Of a DNA stretch of 64,000 nt, positions 43,710-52,724 are shown in pieces. Both the position numbers and the translations under genes were made by a program. Each line of letters starts with the position of its first letter. Positions within the stretch are counted from its first letter, which is position 1. Location: assembly GCF_030406905.1 (NCBI RefSeq), contig NZ_CP129137.1:2297001-2361000 (forward strand), in the 5' to 3' direction. The DNA comes from Streptomyces sp. HUAS CB01. Its GTDB lineage: Bacteria > Actinomycetota > Actinomycetes > Streptomycetales > Streptomycetaceae. The notes under the pieces were generated by a model that saw only the letters and a program-made list of their open reading frames with translations, did no database searches and was not told the DNA's origin.

Positions 43710-44377
43710 TGGTGGTGGGTTATCCTTCGTCGGCACTCAGTTTGATGACCAGTCAGCTGTGCGGGGGGAAGCGAAGTCCAGGGGGATACTGGGACTTCGG
43801 GGCTTTGGCGTCGCCGCGCGCACTGTCCCGAAAGGAATTCCCGGGTGATATCTCGTGTTCGCCGGCGTCTGATCGCCGGCCTCATCGGCACGTTCACCGC
43901 TCTCGCGGGGGTGACCACCCTCGCCTTCGCCTCGACCCCCGCCTCCCCGGCCACCGCCGGCACCGCCGGCGACACACCGCCCTTCGCGGTCGAGGACTTC
44001 ACCTACCCCAACGCCGCGAAGATCCTCGCCGACAAGGGCATCCTCCTGAAGAAGGGCGACGGACACATCGTCCTCGCCGAATGCGGCCAGAGCGCCAACC
44101 AGATCCAGGTCATGACCGTCAAGGACCCCGCCGCCGGACGCGACGAGATGTACTGCTTCCAGGCCAACTCCACCAGCGGCTACCTCACCCTCGAACTCCC
44201 CCGCGTCTTCGCCATCGGCACCGGCGACCACCCCGTCAAAGCCGACCTCACCGCCAACGGCCAGACCACCACCGTCACCATCCCCGAAGACGGCTTCGAA
44301 TCCGTCGGCGAAGGCACCGTCGGCGGACCCCAGTCCGTCCTCGTCGAACTCCGCGTCACCGGCTGACCCCCGATCCA
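43710..44377. repeat. Right arm of 668-bp inverted repeat
   Basis: Inverted copy of 37617-38284. Identity starts at tggtggtgggtt and ends at cccgatcca after the secreted-protein stop, with one mismatch noted. The two arms enclose about 5.4 kb holding the toxin operon. Confidence 0.9.
43845..44366 (+). CDS. Small secreted protein, right copy
   Basis: A 173-residue exported protein identical to that at 37628-38149, with the same signal peptide, two-Cys beta-rich mature domain and GTG start behind AAGGA. Here it is followed after 30 bp by paralog B of the trypsin-like/FG-GAP proteins, on the same strand, and diverges from the toxin gene. Identity at DNA level over the whole gene implies recent duplication or gene conversion. 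Confidence 0.8.
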   Translation: MISRVRRRLIAGLIGTFTALAGVTTLAFASTPASPATAGTAGDTPPFAVEDFTYPNAAKILADKGILLKKGDGHIVLAECGQSANQIQVMTVKDPAAGRDEMYCFQANSTSGYLTLELPRVFAIGTGDHPVKADLTANGQTTTVTIPEDGFESVGEGTVGGPQSVLVELRVTG

Positions 44378-44396
44378 CGTGCTGAAGGATTCCATC

Positions 44397-45935
44397 GTGT
44401 CTGCAAGACGCACCCGCGCCGCCGTCGTGGCGAGCGCCGTTACGGCCCTGGCAGTCGGCAGCGTCTTCACTGCCGCCCCCGTCCACGCCGTCACCGGCAC
44501 CCCTGTCGCGGCCAACGCCCACGCGTTCACCGCGAAGATCGAGTTCGGCGACAGCGAGGACACCGAGCGTGCTTGCTCCGGTGTACTGGTGGACCCCCGC
44601 TGGGTCGTCACCGCCGCCTCCTGCTTCACCGGCGGCCTCACCCATCTCACCCCCGGCAAGCCCGCCGAGAAGACGACCGTCACCGTCGGCCGCACCGACC
44701 TGACCCAGACCACGGTCGGGGCCACCCGGAACGCGGTCGCACTCGTGCCGCACCCCGACCGGGACCTGGTCATGGTGAAGCTGGCCACCGGTGTCGCCGG
44801 CGTGAAGCCGGTCGCCCTGGCCGCCAAGCCGGTCACGGCCGGCGAAAGCGTCCAGGCGGCCGGGTTCGGCCGTACGAAGACGACCTGGGTCCCCGACAAG
44901 CTGCACACCGCGCCGTTCACCGCGGCGGGCGACAGCTCGGCGGACGTCGCCCTGACCGCCACGGGCGACGCCGCCATCTGCCAGGGAGACGCCGGCGGCC
45001 CCGTCCTGCGGCAAGCGGGCGCCACCCAGGAGCTGGTCGCCGTCACCAGCAGGTCGTGGCAGGGCGGCTGCCTCGGTACGCCGTCGACGGAGACCCGCAC
45101 GGGAGCCGTCGCGACCCGTGTGGACGACGTGCGTCCGTGGATCACGAGCACGGCATTCGCCGCCCCGGGCGACATGAACGGCGACAACAAGCCCGACCTC
45201 GTGGCGGTCGACGACCTCGGCAAGCTGCGCCTCTACCCCGGGACGGGCACCGGCGCCCTCGGCTCGCCCACCTACATCGGTTCCGGTGGTTGGTCGGGGG
45301 CCGCTGTGACGCACCGCGGTGACTGGACCGGGGACGCCATGGAGGACATCGTCGCCATCGTCGGTGGCGAGCTGCGCGTCTACCCCAACCGCGGCGACGG
45401 CTCCCTCGCCGCTCCGATCAAGATCGGCAGCGGCCTGCCCGCCACCTCCAAGCTCGTCGGCGTCGGCGACGTCACCCGCGACGGGCAGCCCGACCTCGTC
45501 ATCTCGTACAACGACAAGCTGTACCGGTACGACGGCGTCAGCGGCCCCACCCCGTCCGTCGCCGCACCCGTCCTCATCGGCAACAGCGGCTGGAACGTCA
45601 TGACCCTGACGGCACCGGGCGACGCCGACAAGGACGGCCGGGTCGATCTGCTCGCCCGGGACACCCGTGACGGCGTCCTGTACCACTACCTCGGGCTGTC
45701 CAACGGAACGTTCGGCTCGCGGACCGAGTACGGGCGCGCGTACACCGTCACCAACCGGCCCCTGATCGCCGGCGCCTCCGACGCCAACCTCGACGGTGTC
45801 GCCGACATGTGGACCAGCGCGGGTGACGGCACCCTGTGGTTCTACAAGGGCGGTACCTCGATCCACGGCCCGGTCGACGGTCCGAGCACCAAGGTCGGCA
45901 CCGGCGCGTGGGACACCATCCGCTCCATCAGCTGA
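44397..45935 (+). CDS. Trypsin-like (S1) pseudo-protease with FG-GAP repeats, paralog B
   Basis: A 512-residue secreted protein with a signal peptide (about 1-30, VHAVTGTP after cleavage), S1 domain and VCBS/FG-GAP repeats (DMNGDNKPDLVAVDD, DVTRDGQPDLVISYN, DADKDGRVDLLARDT). The catalytic His is Ser (VVTAASCF) and the catalytic Ser is Ala (CQGDAGGPVL), so it cannot be a serine protease. GTG at 44397 has AAGGA upstream; the frame opens at 44379. It follows the right-arm secreted protein closely. It probably binds a ligand or a wall component. Confidence 0.88.
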   Translation: MSARRTRAAVVASAVTALAVGSVFTAAPVHAVTGTPVAANAHAFTAKIEFGDSEDTERACSGVLVDPRWVVTAASCFTGGLTHLTPGKPAEKTTVTVGRTDLTQTTVGATRNAVALVPHPDRDLVMVKLATGVAGVKPVALAAKPVTAGESVQAAGFGRTKTTWVPDKLHTAPFTAAGDSSADVALTATGDAAICQGDAGGPVLRQAGATQELVAVTSRSWQGGCLGTPSTETRTGAVATRVDDVRPWITSTAFAAPGDMNGDNKPDLVAVDDLGKLRLYPGTGTGALGSPTYIGSGGWSGAAVTHRGDWTGDAMEDIVAIVGGELRVYPNRGDGSLAAPIKIGSGLPATSKLVGVGDVTRDGQPDLVISYNDKLYRYDGVSGPTPSVAAPVLIGNSGWNVMTLTAPGDADKDGRVDLLARDTRDGVLYHYLGLSNGTFGSRTEYGRAYTVTNRPLIAGASDANLDGVADMWTSAGDGTLWFYKGGTSIHGPVDGPSTKVGTGAWDTIRSIS

Positions 45936-46106
45936 CCTGCCGCCTCTCTCTTGCGGCTCCAACCGGTCGCGACGGCCAGGAGCACGGCATCGGGCCCGGG
46001 GAACACCGGCCCCCGCCAATGGCTCCTGGCCGTTCGCCGACGTCCGGTCACAGGCCGACCAGCCGTAGCGACTTCCTGCATGAACACAATGAACGAGAAG
46101 AGACAC

Positions 46107-48248
46107 GTGTCTGAGAGACCTCCGCACGCGACCGTGATGACGGGCCTCATGGCCGTCACCGTGGCCGCCGGTACGCTCGCCACCGCGATCGCACCCGCCC
46201 ACGCCGTCACCGGCACCCCTGTCGCGGGCAGCGCCTACGCGTTCACCGCGAAGATCGAGATCGGTGACAGCGAGGACACCGAGCGCGCCTGCACGGGCGC
46301 CCTGGTCGACGCCCAGTGGGTACTGACCGCCGCCTCCTGCTTCACCGGCGGTCTCAGCGAACTCGCCCCCGGCAAGCCCGCCGAGAAGACCGTCGCCACC
46401 ATCGGCCGCACCGACCTGGCCACCACCGGCGGCCACGTCGCCGAGATCATCGACCTCGTCCCGCGTGCGGGCCGCGACCTGGTCATGGCGCGGCTCGCCC
46501 AGCCCGCCACCGGCATCACCCCGGTCAGGATGTCGGCGACCCCGGCGGCACCTGGCGACACGCTCACGGTCGCCGGATACGGACGTACCAAGGCCGAGTG
46601 GGTGCCCAACAAGCTCCACACGGGCTCGTTCGCCGTCAACTCGGTCACCGACACGGACGTGAACGTCGCGGGCAAGACTGCGGGCGACGCCATCTGCAAG
46701 GGCGACACCGGAGCCCCGCTCCTGCGCGACAACAACGGCACACCCGAACTCGTCGCCGTCAGCAGCCGTTCCTGGCAAGGCGGATGCCTCGGCACCGACA
46801 CCGCAGAAACCCGCACCGACGCCATCGCCTCCCGCGCCGACAACATCACCCTCGGCAACCGCCTCACGGCCGGTCAGCGGCTGCTCCCCGGCGACAGCCT
46901 CGCCTCGACCGGCGCCCGCCTGACCATGCAGACCGACGGCAACCTGGTCATCACCCACCTCGGCGGCAGGACCCTTTGGTCCACCGGCACCACGGGCAAC
47001 CCCGGGGCGACCGCCCGTCTCGAAGCAGGAGGCAACCTCGTCGTACGCAACGCCGCCGACACCACGACCCTGTGGGAGTCCAGGACCACCGCCACAGGTG
47101 GGTACGTCCTGCTGCGCGAGGGCGGCGACCTCACCGTCTACTCCGCACAGAACCAGTCGCAGTGGTCGAGCAACAGTGCTCCGCGCCACGATTACAACAG
47201 CGACGGCCGCAGCGACATGGCCGCCTGGTACGACTTCGCGGGCGGCAACGACAACATCTACACCTTCCTCGCCGCTGCCGACGGCGCCGTCCCCGCTCCC
47301 AAGCGCGGCTACACGTCCCCCGTCGGCGCCTGGGAGGCGAAGAATCACAAGCTCGTCACCGGCGACTTCAACGGCGACGGCACCGGCGACATCGCCGCTC
47401 TCCTCGGCTACAGCGACACCAGCGTCAAGCTGTGGACCTTCCTCGGCAAGCCCGACGGCACCTTCGCCGACCCGGTCCAGGGGTGGAGCAGCCCGGCCGG
47501 CGGCCCCTTCCACAAGTCCTACATGACTCCGCAGTCCGGTGACTTCAACGGTGACGGCCGCGACGACGTCGCCGTCTGGTACGCCTACCCCGACGGCACC
47601 ACCAAGATCTGGACGTACCTCTCCACCACGACCGGTACCTTCAGCGCCCCGACCAGCTCCTGGTCCGCCCCCACCGGCACCTGGGCACGCGCCCGCGCCA
47701 AGTTCGTCACCGGCGACTTCAACGGCGACGGCCGCGACGACCTCAGCGCCTTCTACGGCCAGGGCGACGACAGCATCAAGACGTACGTCTTCAATGCCCA
47801 GCCGGGCGGCGGCTTCGCAGCCCCCGTCGCGTGGTGGCAGACCACCGCTCTGGACTGGAGCCGCACCTACCCGCACTCCGGCGACTTCAACGGCGACGGC
47901 CGAGACGACGCCACCGTCTGGTACGACTACGCCGACGGCAGTGACAAGACCTCGACCGTCCTCTCGGAGAACGTCGCCGGCGCCGACCGTTTCGGCGCGG
48001 CCAAGGTCACCCTCAACAGCGCCGGCGGCCTGGACATCACCCGCTCACAGCTCGTCGTCGGGGACTACAACGGCGACGGCCGTGACGACCTGTCGATCAT
48101 GCACAACCTGGCCGACAACAGCGTGAAGATGTGGACCTGGACCGCCCGTCCGGACACCCTCTTCAACGCCGGCCTGGCCGGCTACACCGTCCCGCTCAGC
48201 AGCTGGGACTACTCCCTCTCCCGCTTCACCAACACCTACAACCACTAG
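46107..48248 (+). CDS. Trypsin-like pseudo-protease with bulb-lectin and FG-GAP domains, paralog C
   Basis: A 713-residue secreted protein: signal peptide, S1-fold domain, then a bulb-type mannose-binding lectin domain (RLTMQTDGNLVITHLGGRTL, ARLEAGGNLVVRN), then five or so FG-GAP repeats (DFNGDGTGDIAALLG, DFNGDGRDDVAVWYA). The triad is lost: VLTAASCF replaces the His, and CKGDTGAPLL has Thr in place of Ser. GTG at 46107 was set by alignment with paralog B (VSERPP against VSARRT). It follows B by 171 bp. The lectin points to sugar binding on cell surfaces or biomass. Confidence 0.87.
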   Translation: MSERPPHATVMTGLMAVTVAAGTLATAIAPAHAVTGTPVAGSAYAFTAKIEIGDSEDTERACTGALVDAQWVLTAASCFTGGLSELAPGKPAEKTVATIGRTDLATTGGHVAEIIDLVPRAGRDLVMARLAQPATGITPVRMSATPAAPGDTLTVAGYGRTKAEWVPNKLHTGSFAVNSVTDTDVNVAGKTAGDAICKGDTGAPLLRDNNGTPELVAVSSRSWQGGCLGTDTAETRTDAIASRADNITLGNRLTAGQRLLPGDSLASTGARLTMQTDGNLVITHLGGRTLWSTGTTGNPGATARLEAGGNLVVRNAADTTTLWESRTTATGGYVLLREGGDLTVYSAQNQSQWSSNSAPRHDYNSDGRSDMAAWYDFAGGNDNIYTFLAAADGAVPAPKRGYTSPVGAWEAKNHKLVTGDFNGDGTGDIAALLGYSDTSVKLWTFLGKPDGTFADPVQGWSSPAGGPFHKSYMTPQSGDFNGDGRDDVAVWYAYPDGTTKIWTYLSTTTGTFSAPTSSWSAPTGTWARARAKFVTGDFNGDGRDDLSAFYGQGDDSIKTYVFNAQPGGGFAAPVAWWQTTALDWSRTYPHSGDFNGDGRDDATVWYDYADGSDKTSTVLSENVAGADRFGAAKVTLNSAGGLDITRSQLVVGDYNGDGRDDLSIMHNLADNSVKMWTWTARPDTLFNAGLAGYTVPLSSWDYSLSRFTNTYNH

Positions 48249-48304
48249 AAGCGGCTGACGATCGAGGACCCCGGCGGCGCCCCGGCCGCCGGTGTCCTGT
48301 CGTC

Positions 48305-48595
48305 TCAGGCGGAGCCGAGGAGGCCGTCGCTCGCGGCGGCCTTGACGAAGGCCGTGAAGGCGGCCGGGGTGAGGGTGAGACGGGGGCCGTCGGGGACCTT
48401 GGAGTCGCGGACGGCGACGAGGTGGGGGGCTTCGGCGATCTCGACGCAGTCGCCGCCCTGGTCGCCGCTGTAGCTGGACTTGCGCCAGGTGGCGCCGCCC
48501 AGGGGGGCGCACTCGACGCATTCGCCGCCCTGGTCGCTGCTGTAGCTGGACTTACGCCAACGAGCGCCCGTCAGACGAGAGTTGCGACTCTCCAT
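48305..48595 (-). CDS. DUF397 protein
   Basis: A 96-residue protein with two DUF397 units, the first partial: ARWRKSSYSSDQGGECVECA and ATWRKSSYSGDQGGDCVEIA, followed by VAVRDSKVPDGPRLTLTPAA. GGAGGAGC stands before the ATG. Its start lies 44 bp inside the regulator gene. DUF397 proteins in Streptomyces are encoded next to WhiJ-like regulators and act with them in developmental control. Confidence 0.88.
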   Translation of the reverse strand: MESRNSRLTGARWRKSSYSSDQGGECVECAPLGGATWRKSSYSGDQGGDCVEIAEAPHLVAVRDSKVPDGPRLTLTPAAFTAFVKAAASDGLLGSA

Positions 48596-49403
48596 AGTGC
48601 TCCTCCATCGTGCGCCGGATCAGCGCGGCCGAGTCCTTGATGGACAGGGCGGCGGCTTGGAGGTGATCGTAACGGAGCGAGCAGTCCTTGACCGTGTCCG
48701 GATTGGCTGTCGGATGCCCCGTACCATAGCCCTCGGTGTAGACGATGGCCGGATCGTCCGCGAAGCGGTAGAGGGTGAACGAGCCTGTGAGGCCTGCGTG
48801 GGCTCCTGCCGAGAACGGCAACACCTGAACGTTCACCAACGGGGCGTCCTCGAACGACAACAGCCGGGCCAGTTGCCCCCACATCGCCTCGGGGCCGCCG
48901 ATCTCCTGGCGCAGCGCCGTCTCCCCGAGGATCACCCAGAGCACCGGCGGCTGCTCCTTCTCCAGGATGCGCTGCCGCGCGAGCCTGACCGTCGTGCGAT
49001 CGTCGAGCTTGCGGCGGTCCATCGCCCCGAGCACGGCGCGTGCGTAGGCGTCGGTCTGCAACAGGCCGTGCACCATGTGCGTCTGGAAAGTGGCGATCTC
49101 GGTCGCGCGCGCCTCCAACTCCGCCACCTGTTGGAACCAAGCGGGCAGCTGGCTGCGCAGCACCAGCCCCACCAGCCTGGACAGCAGCCCACCCGTCCCC
49201 AGCGCCGCGTCCACCCGTTCGCTGAAGGCCTCCGTCGGCAGCTTCCGCGCCGTTTCGATCTGGCCGACGAGAGAGCCCGTGTAGTTGATGACGTCGCCCA
49301 GTTGCCTCTGCGTGAGTCCGGCCGCTTCGCGGTGGCGGCGCAGCTCGTAGCCGTAGTAGTCGAGCGGCGAGGCGCTCGGGTCGAGGATGCTGATGTGGGC
49401 CAC
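48552..49403 (-). CDS. XRE regulator with DUF5753, WhiJ-like
   Basis: A 283-residue regulator. The helix-turn-helix (about 18-70) contains RHREAAGLTQRQLGDVINYT and GSLVGQIETARKLP; the rest is a DUF5753 ligand-type domain (ILEKEQPPVLWVILGETALR, ALSIKDSAALIRRTMEEHYG). The start is GTG at 49403, with GAGGGGG upstream. It overlaps the DUF397 gene and diverges from the anti-sigma-type ATPase, completing the conserved WhiJ-type trio. It likely regulates the locus itself. Confidence 0.88.
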   Translation of the reverse strand: MAHISILDPSASPLDYYGYELRRHREAAGLTQRQLGDVINYTGSLVGQIETARKLPTEAFSERVDAALGTGGLLSRLVGLVLRSQLPAWFQQVAELEARATEIATFQTHMVHGLLQTDAYARAVLGAMDRRKLDDRTTVRLARQRILEKEQPPVLWVILGETALRQEIGGPEAMWGQLARLLSFEDAPLVNVQVLPFSAGAHAGLTGSFTLYRFADDPAIVYTEGYGTGHPTANPDTVKDCSLRYDHLQAAALSIKDSAALIRRTMEEHYGESQLSSDGRSLA

Positions 49404-49499
49404 GCCGTACCCCCTCGTGCGCGGACAACTCCGTCCACCACAGGACTGGTTGTATTCGGTCGCTAGCCGAGCGTAGCTGTCGGCCTCCACGCTCGTGGC

Positions 49500-49922
49500 G
49501 TGAACGAACACATCACCCCCACGTCCACCCCCACCCCCGCCTCCCAGTACGGCATGCGGTTCACCGTCGGAGCGCACTCCGCCCGCCATGTGCGCCGGAT
49601 CCTCCGCAGCTACCTCGGCCTGTGGGGCATGCCGGGCCTCGCCGACGACGCCTCTCTCGCTCTCACCGAGCTGCTGGCCAACGTCGCACGCCATGTCCCC
49701 GACCGGCGCTGCGCGCTGCTGATCGAGCGCGGCCCGGAGGGCGTGCGCGTGGAGGTGCGCGACGAGTCCCCCGTACTCCCCCGGCTGCTGAGCGCGTCAT
49801 CGGAGGACGAGTCCGGACGCGGGCTGGCGCTGCTGGACGCGGTGGTGCACACGTGGGGCGTCTCGCAGACGGGCGCGCCGGGGAAGACGGTCTGGTTCGA
49901 GTGCCGTCGTCACGTGCCGTGA
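49500..49922 (+). CDS. Anti-sigma-factor-type ATP-binding protein
   Basis: A 140-residue single-domain GHKL ATPase of the RsbW/SpoIIAB-like type. The N-box is LALTELLANVARHV, G1 is VEVRDESPVLP, and G2 is GRGLALLDAVV. Streptomyces encodes many, often beside XRE/DUF397 pairs. GTG at 49500 begins MNEHITPT. It probably binds a sigma factor or partner protein. The partner is unknown. Confidence 0.83.
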   Translation: MNEHITPTSTPTPASQYGMRFTVGAHSARHVRRILRSYLGLWGMPGLADDASLALTELLANVARHVPDRRCALLIERGPEGVRVEVRDESPVLPRLLSASSEDESGRGLALLDAVVHTWGVSQTGAPGKTVWFECRRHVP

Positions 49923-50029
49923 CGGTCCCGGTGGACGCACACGCCGGGCGTGCCGGTTCGGATGAGCGGCGATGAGTTCCGGTCGCGGCGGTAGTCCTAC
50001 CTCCGAACACACTCTGCGGAAGGGGACCG

Positions 50030-51184
50030 ATGAGCGGCCTGCGCGAGACCCTCATGAGACATGTCGGCGACGGATCGGTGCCGGGCGCCGTGGGGCTGGT
50101 GGCGCGCGGCGACCGGGTGGAGGTGGCTGCCGTCGGGAACGTCGATGTCGACGGCAGCGCCCCGATGGCCAGGGATTCGATCTTCCGGATCGCTTCGGTC
50201 ACCAAGCCGGTCGTCGCCGCGGCGGTCATGCTGCTGGTCGACGAGGGCCGGCTCGCACTGGACGACGCGGTCGCTCCGTGGCTGCCGGAGCTTGCGTCGC
50301 CCGTGGTCGTCCGTACGCCGTCCGGTCCCGTCGACGACGTCGTCCCGGCGGCCAGGCTCATCACCGTGTTCGACCTGCTCAACTCCTGCGCCGGATACGG
50401 GTTCCCGTCCGACTTCTCGCTGCCGGCGCTCGCACCGCTGTTCAGCGAGCTGAAACAGGGACCGCCGCAGCCGCAGGGCGTTCCGGCGCCGGACGCCTGG
50501 ATGGCGGCGCTGGCCCGGATCCCGCTGCTGCACCAGCCCGGCGAGACATGGCTGTACAACACCTGCTCCGACATCCAGGGCGTACTGGTCTCCCGGGTCA
50601 CAGGGCGCCCGCTGCCCGAGTTCCTGGCCGAGCGGCTGTTCGAGCCGCTCGGAATGGCCGACACGGGATTCGCCGTACCGGCGGGCAAGCTGGACCGCTT
50701 CACCAGCCACTACCGGCCCGACGACCCCGGCGGGCTCGTACTCGTCGACGGAGCCGACGCGGACGGGCAGTGGAGCAGTTTGCCCGCGTTCCCGTCCGGC
50801 GCCGGCGGCCTGGTCTCGACGGTCGACGACTGGTGTGCCTTCGGCCGGATGCTGCTCGCCGAAGGCACCTTCGGAAGACGCCGGCTGCTGTCCCCCGAGT
50901 CCGTACGCCTGATGACCGGCGACCGGCTGACCAAGGCCCAGCGCGAGGGAAGCGATCTGTTCCTGGAGGGCCAGAGCTGGGGCTTCGGCGGGGCGGTCGA
51001 CATCGAGACCACCCGGCCGTGGAACGTACCCGGCCGCTACGGCTGGGTCGGCGGCACCGGCACCACCGCGCACATCGTCCCGGCCACCGGGACCGTGAGC
51101 GTCATGTTCAGCCAGGTGGCGATGACCGGGCCGACGCCGCCCGTGCTGATGAGGGACTTCTGGCGGTACGCGGCCGCTTACTGA
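50030..51184 (+). CDS. Cytoplasmic serine hydrolase, beta-lactamase family
   Basis: A 384-residue enzyme with SVTK (S56, K59), a Tyr motif LYNTCSD and WVGGTGTTAH near the C-terminus. No signal peptide is seen, unlike the enzyme at 30182. Such class C-like hydrolases include esterases and amidases such as EstB. The ATG at 50030 follows GGAAGGGG. It stands alone between the WhiJ-type trio and the O-methyltransferase. The substrate is unknown. Confidence 0.85.
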   Translation: MSGLRETLMRHVGDGSVPGAVGLVARGDRVEVAAVGNVDVDGSAPMARDSIFRIASVTKPVVAAAVMLLVDEGRLALDDAVAPWLPELASPVVVRTPSGPVDDVVPAARLITVFDLLNSCAGYGFPSDFSLPALAPLFSELKQGPPQPQGVPAPDAWMAALARIPLLHQPGETWLYNTCSDIQGVLVSRVTGRPLPEFLAERLFEPLGMADTGFAVPAGKLDRFTSHYRPDDPGGLVLVDGADADGQWSSLPAFPSGAGGLVSTVDDWCAFGRMLLAEGTFGRRRLLSPESVRLMTGDRLTKAQREGSDLFLEGQSWGFGGAVDIETTRPWNVPGRYGWVGGTGTTAHIVPATGTVSVMFSQVAMTGPTPPVLMRDFWRYAAAY

Positions 51185-51360
51185 AGGTCACGGCCGAATG
51201 GCGCGCCGGCCTCGGTCGGGGGATGCTGGCTGAACGCGACGATCCACCCGGGGAGGCGCCGCATCGGCGTCTCCCCGGGCCCGAGCCGGGCGTGCGGCGC
51301 CGGGCAGGGGCCGTGCGCGCCGAGAAGCTCGCCGTGGGCGGTGGGAGCCGGCCCGGGATG

Positions 51361-51395
51361 CGTATCCCCGCCCGGGAGTTCGGACTTGGGATACG
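51361..51395 (+). promoter_or_regulatory. Inverted repeat before the O-methyltransferase start
   Basis: CGTATCCC (51361-51368) and GGGATACG (51388-51395) can pair. The second arm ends eight bases before the ATG, where no ribosome site is seen. It could be an operator or an RNA hairpin that hides the start. Confidence 0.4.
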
Positions 51396-51403
51396 TTTCC
51401 CGT

Positions 51404-52072
51404 ATGTCTGAACAGCAATGGAACGCCGTTGACGCCTACTTGACCGACCTGCTGGTTCCCGAGGACGACGCCCTGAGGTCCGCCGTGGCCGCGAGCGACG
51501 CGGCCGGTCTGCCGCAGATCGCCGTCGCGCCCAACCAGGGCAAGCTGCTGCACCTGCTGGCCCTCACCCAGGGCGCGACGAGGATCCTGGAGATCGGCAC
51601 GCTCGGGGGCTACAGCACCATCTGGCTCGGCCGGGCACTGCCGGCCGACGGACAGCTCGTCTCGCTCGAGTACAGCGACGCGCACGCGGACGTGGCCCGC
51701 GCCAACCTCGCCCGCGCGGGGCTGGACAAGAACGTCGAGGTGCGGGTCGGTCCCGCGCTCGACAGCCTCGCCGCACTGGAGGCCGAGGGCACCGCCCCGT
51801 TCGACTTCTTCTTCATCGACGCCGACAAGGCCAACAACCCCCACTACGTGGAGGGGGCGCTGAAGCTGTCCCACCCGGGCAGCGTCATCGTCGTCGACAA
51901 CGTCGTCCGCGACGGCTCGGTCCTCGACGCGGAGAGCGAGGACCCCGCGATCGTGGGGACCCGCCGGATGTTCGAGCTGGTCTCGGAGCACCCGCGGCTC
52001 ACGGCTACCGCCGTCCAGACGGTGGGCGCGCGCGGGTACGACGGCCTCCTGCTGGCCCGCGTCACGGGCTGA
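51404..52072 (+). CDS. O-methyltransferase, PF01596 family
   Basis: A 222-residue SAM-dependent O-methyltransferase of the catechol / caffeoyl-CoA type. SAM motif RILEIGTLGGYSTIWLG near residue 57, metal-binding DADKANNPHY near 140 and VIVVDNVVRDGSV. It probably methylates a catechol-like hydroxyl using a divalent metal. The ATG at 51404 has no clear ribosome site, and the mRNA could be leaderless or structured. Confidence 0.87.
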   Translation: MSEQQWNAVDAYLTDLLVPEDDALRSAVAASDAAGLPQIAVAPNQGKLLHLLALTQGATRILEIGTLGGYSTIWLGRALPADGQLVSLEYSDAHADVARANLARAGLDKNVEVRVGPALDSLAALEAEGTAPFDFFFIDADKANNPHYVEGALKLSHPGSVIVVDNVVRDGSVLDAESEDPAIVGTRRMFELVSEHPRLTATAVQTVGARGYDGLLLARVTG

Positions 52073-52180
52073 GCCCGGGCGGGGCCCCGCCGGTCGGGGC
52101 GGCGGGCGCCGGGTGCGCCGTCCGCCGCCCCCGCCGGGTCGGGGCGCCGGGCGGCCCGCGCCCGCCCTATCCTGCACCTC

Positions 52181-52507
52181 ATGAGCGTCGTGAAGATCAA
52201 TGTGCTGACCGTCCCGGCCGACCAGCGTGAGGCCCTGGAGCAGCGGTTCGCCGCTCGTGCGGGGGCCGTGGAGTCCTCGGACGGCTTCGAGTGGTTCGAG
52301 CTTCTCCGCCCGCTGGAGGGCACCGACGACTACCTCGTCTACACCCGCTGGCGCAGCGAGGAGGACTTCCAGAACTGGATGTCCGGCCCGATGCAGGCCG
52401 CCCACCGCGGCGAGGGCGGCGGGGGCGAACGCCCGAAGCCGGCCGCGACGGGTTCGACCCTGTGGTCCTTCGAGGTGGTCCAGCAGGCGGCACCGAAGCA
52501 GGGCTGA
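52181..52507 (+). CDS. Antibiotic biosynthesis monooxygenase-fold protein (HmoA-like)
   Basis: A 108-residue ABM-domain protein: VVKINVLTVPADQREALEQR, GFEWFELLRPLEGTDDYLVY, TRWRSEEDFQNWMSGPMQAA and a conserved His. The pattern is closest to small haem-degrading monooxygenases of the IsdG/HmoA type, which free iron from haem. That function is inferred from motif resemblance. A terminator follows. Confidence 0.75.
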   Translation: MSVVKINVLTVPADQREALEQRFAARAGAVESSDGFEWFELLRPLEGTDDYLVYTRWRSEEDFQNWMSGPMQAAHRGEGGGGERPKPAATGSTLWSFEVVQQAAPKQG

Positions 52508-52541
52508 ACAGACACCGGCAGCCCGCCCGCCGAAACCCTCC

Positions 52542-52565
52542 AGGGCCGGCCCTCGCGCCGGCCCT
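52542..52565 (+). terminator. Hairpin terminator
   Basis: AGGGCCGGC and GCCGGCCCT pair over 9 bp around cctcgc, 35 bp after the monooxygenase stop. Confidence 0.6.
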
Positions 52566-52724
52566 GACGATGCGTCCGGCGGGTCCACCGGGCGTCGGGG
52601 CAGACGGTGCCCACGGCGACGCGTTCCGCCGGTCACATCCATGTCCGCACGTCGTGATCATGCAGTTAAGCTCCTCAAGCCGACAGTCGGCGCCCGGGAG
52701 TTGACCACTCCCGGTTCAGGGGGG

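Noticed and set aside
37617..44377. Composite transposon or integrative element
   Set aside because: The arms contain a secreted-protein gene, not a transposase; no integrase, target duplication or tRNA attachment site was seen.
43737..47876. 1,379-codon minus-strand open frame
   Set aside because: It runs antisense to the secreted protein and FG-GAP paralogs B and C, which have signal peptides and domains. The long frame is a product of high GC and shared repeats.
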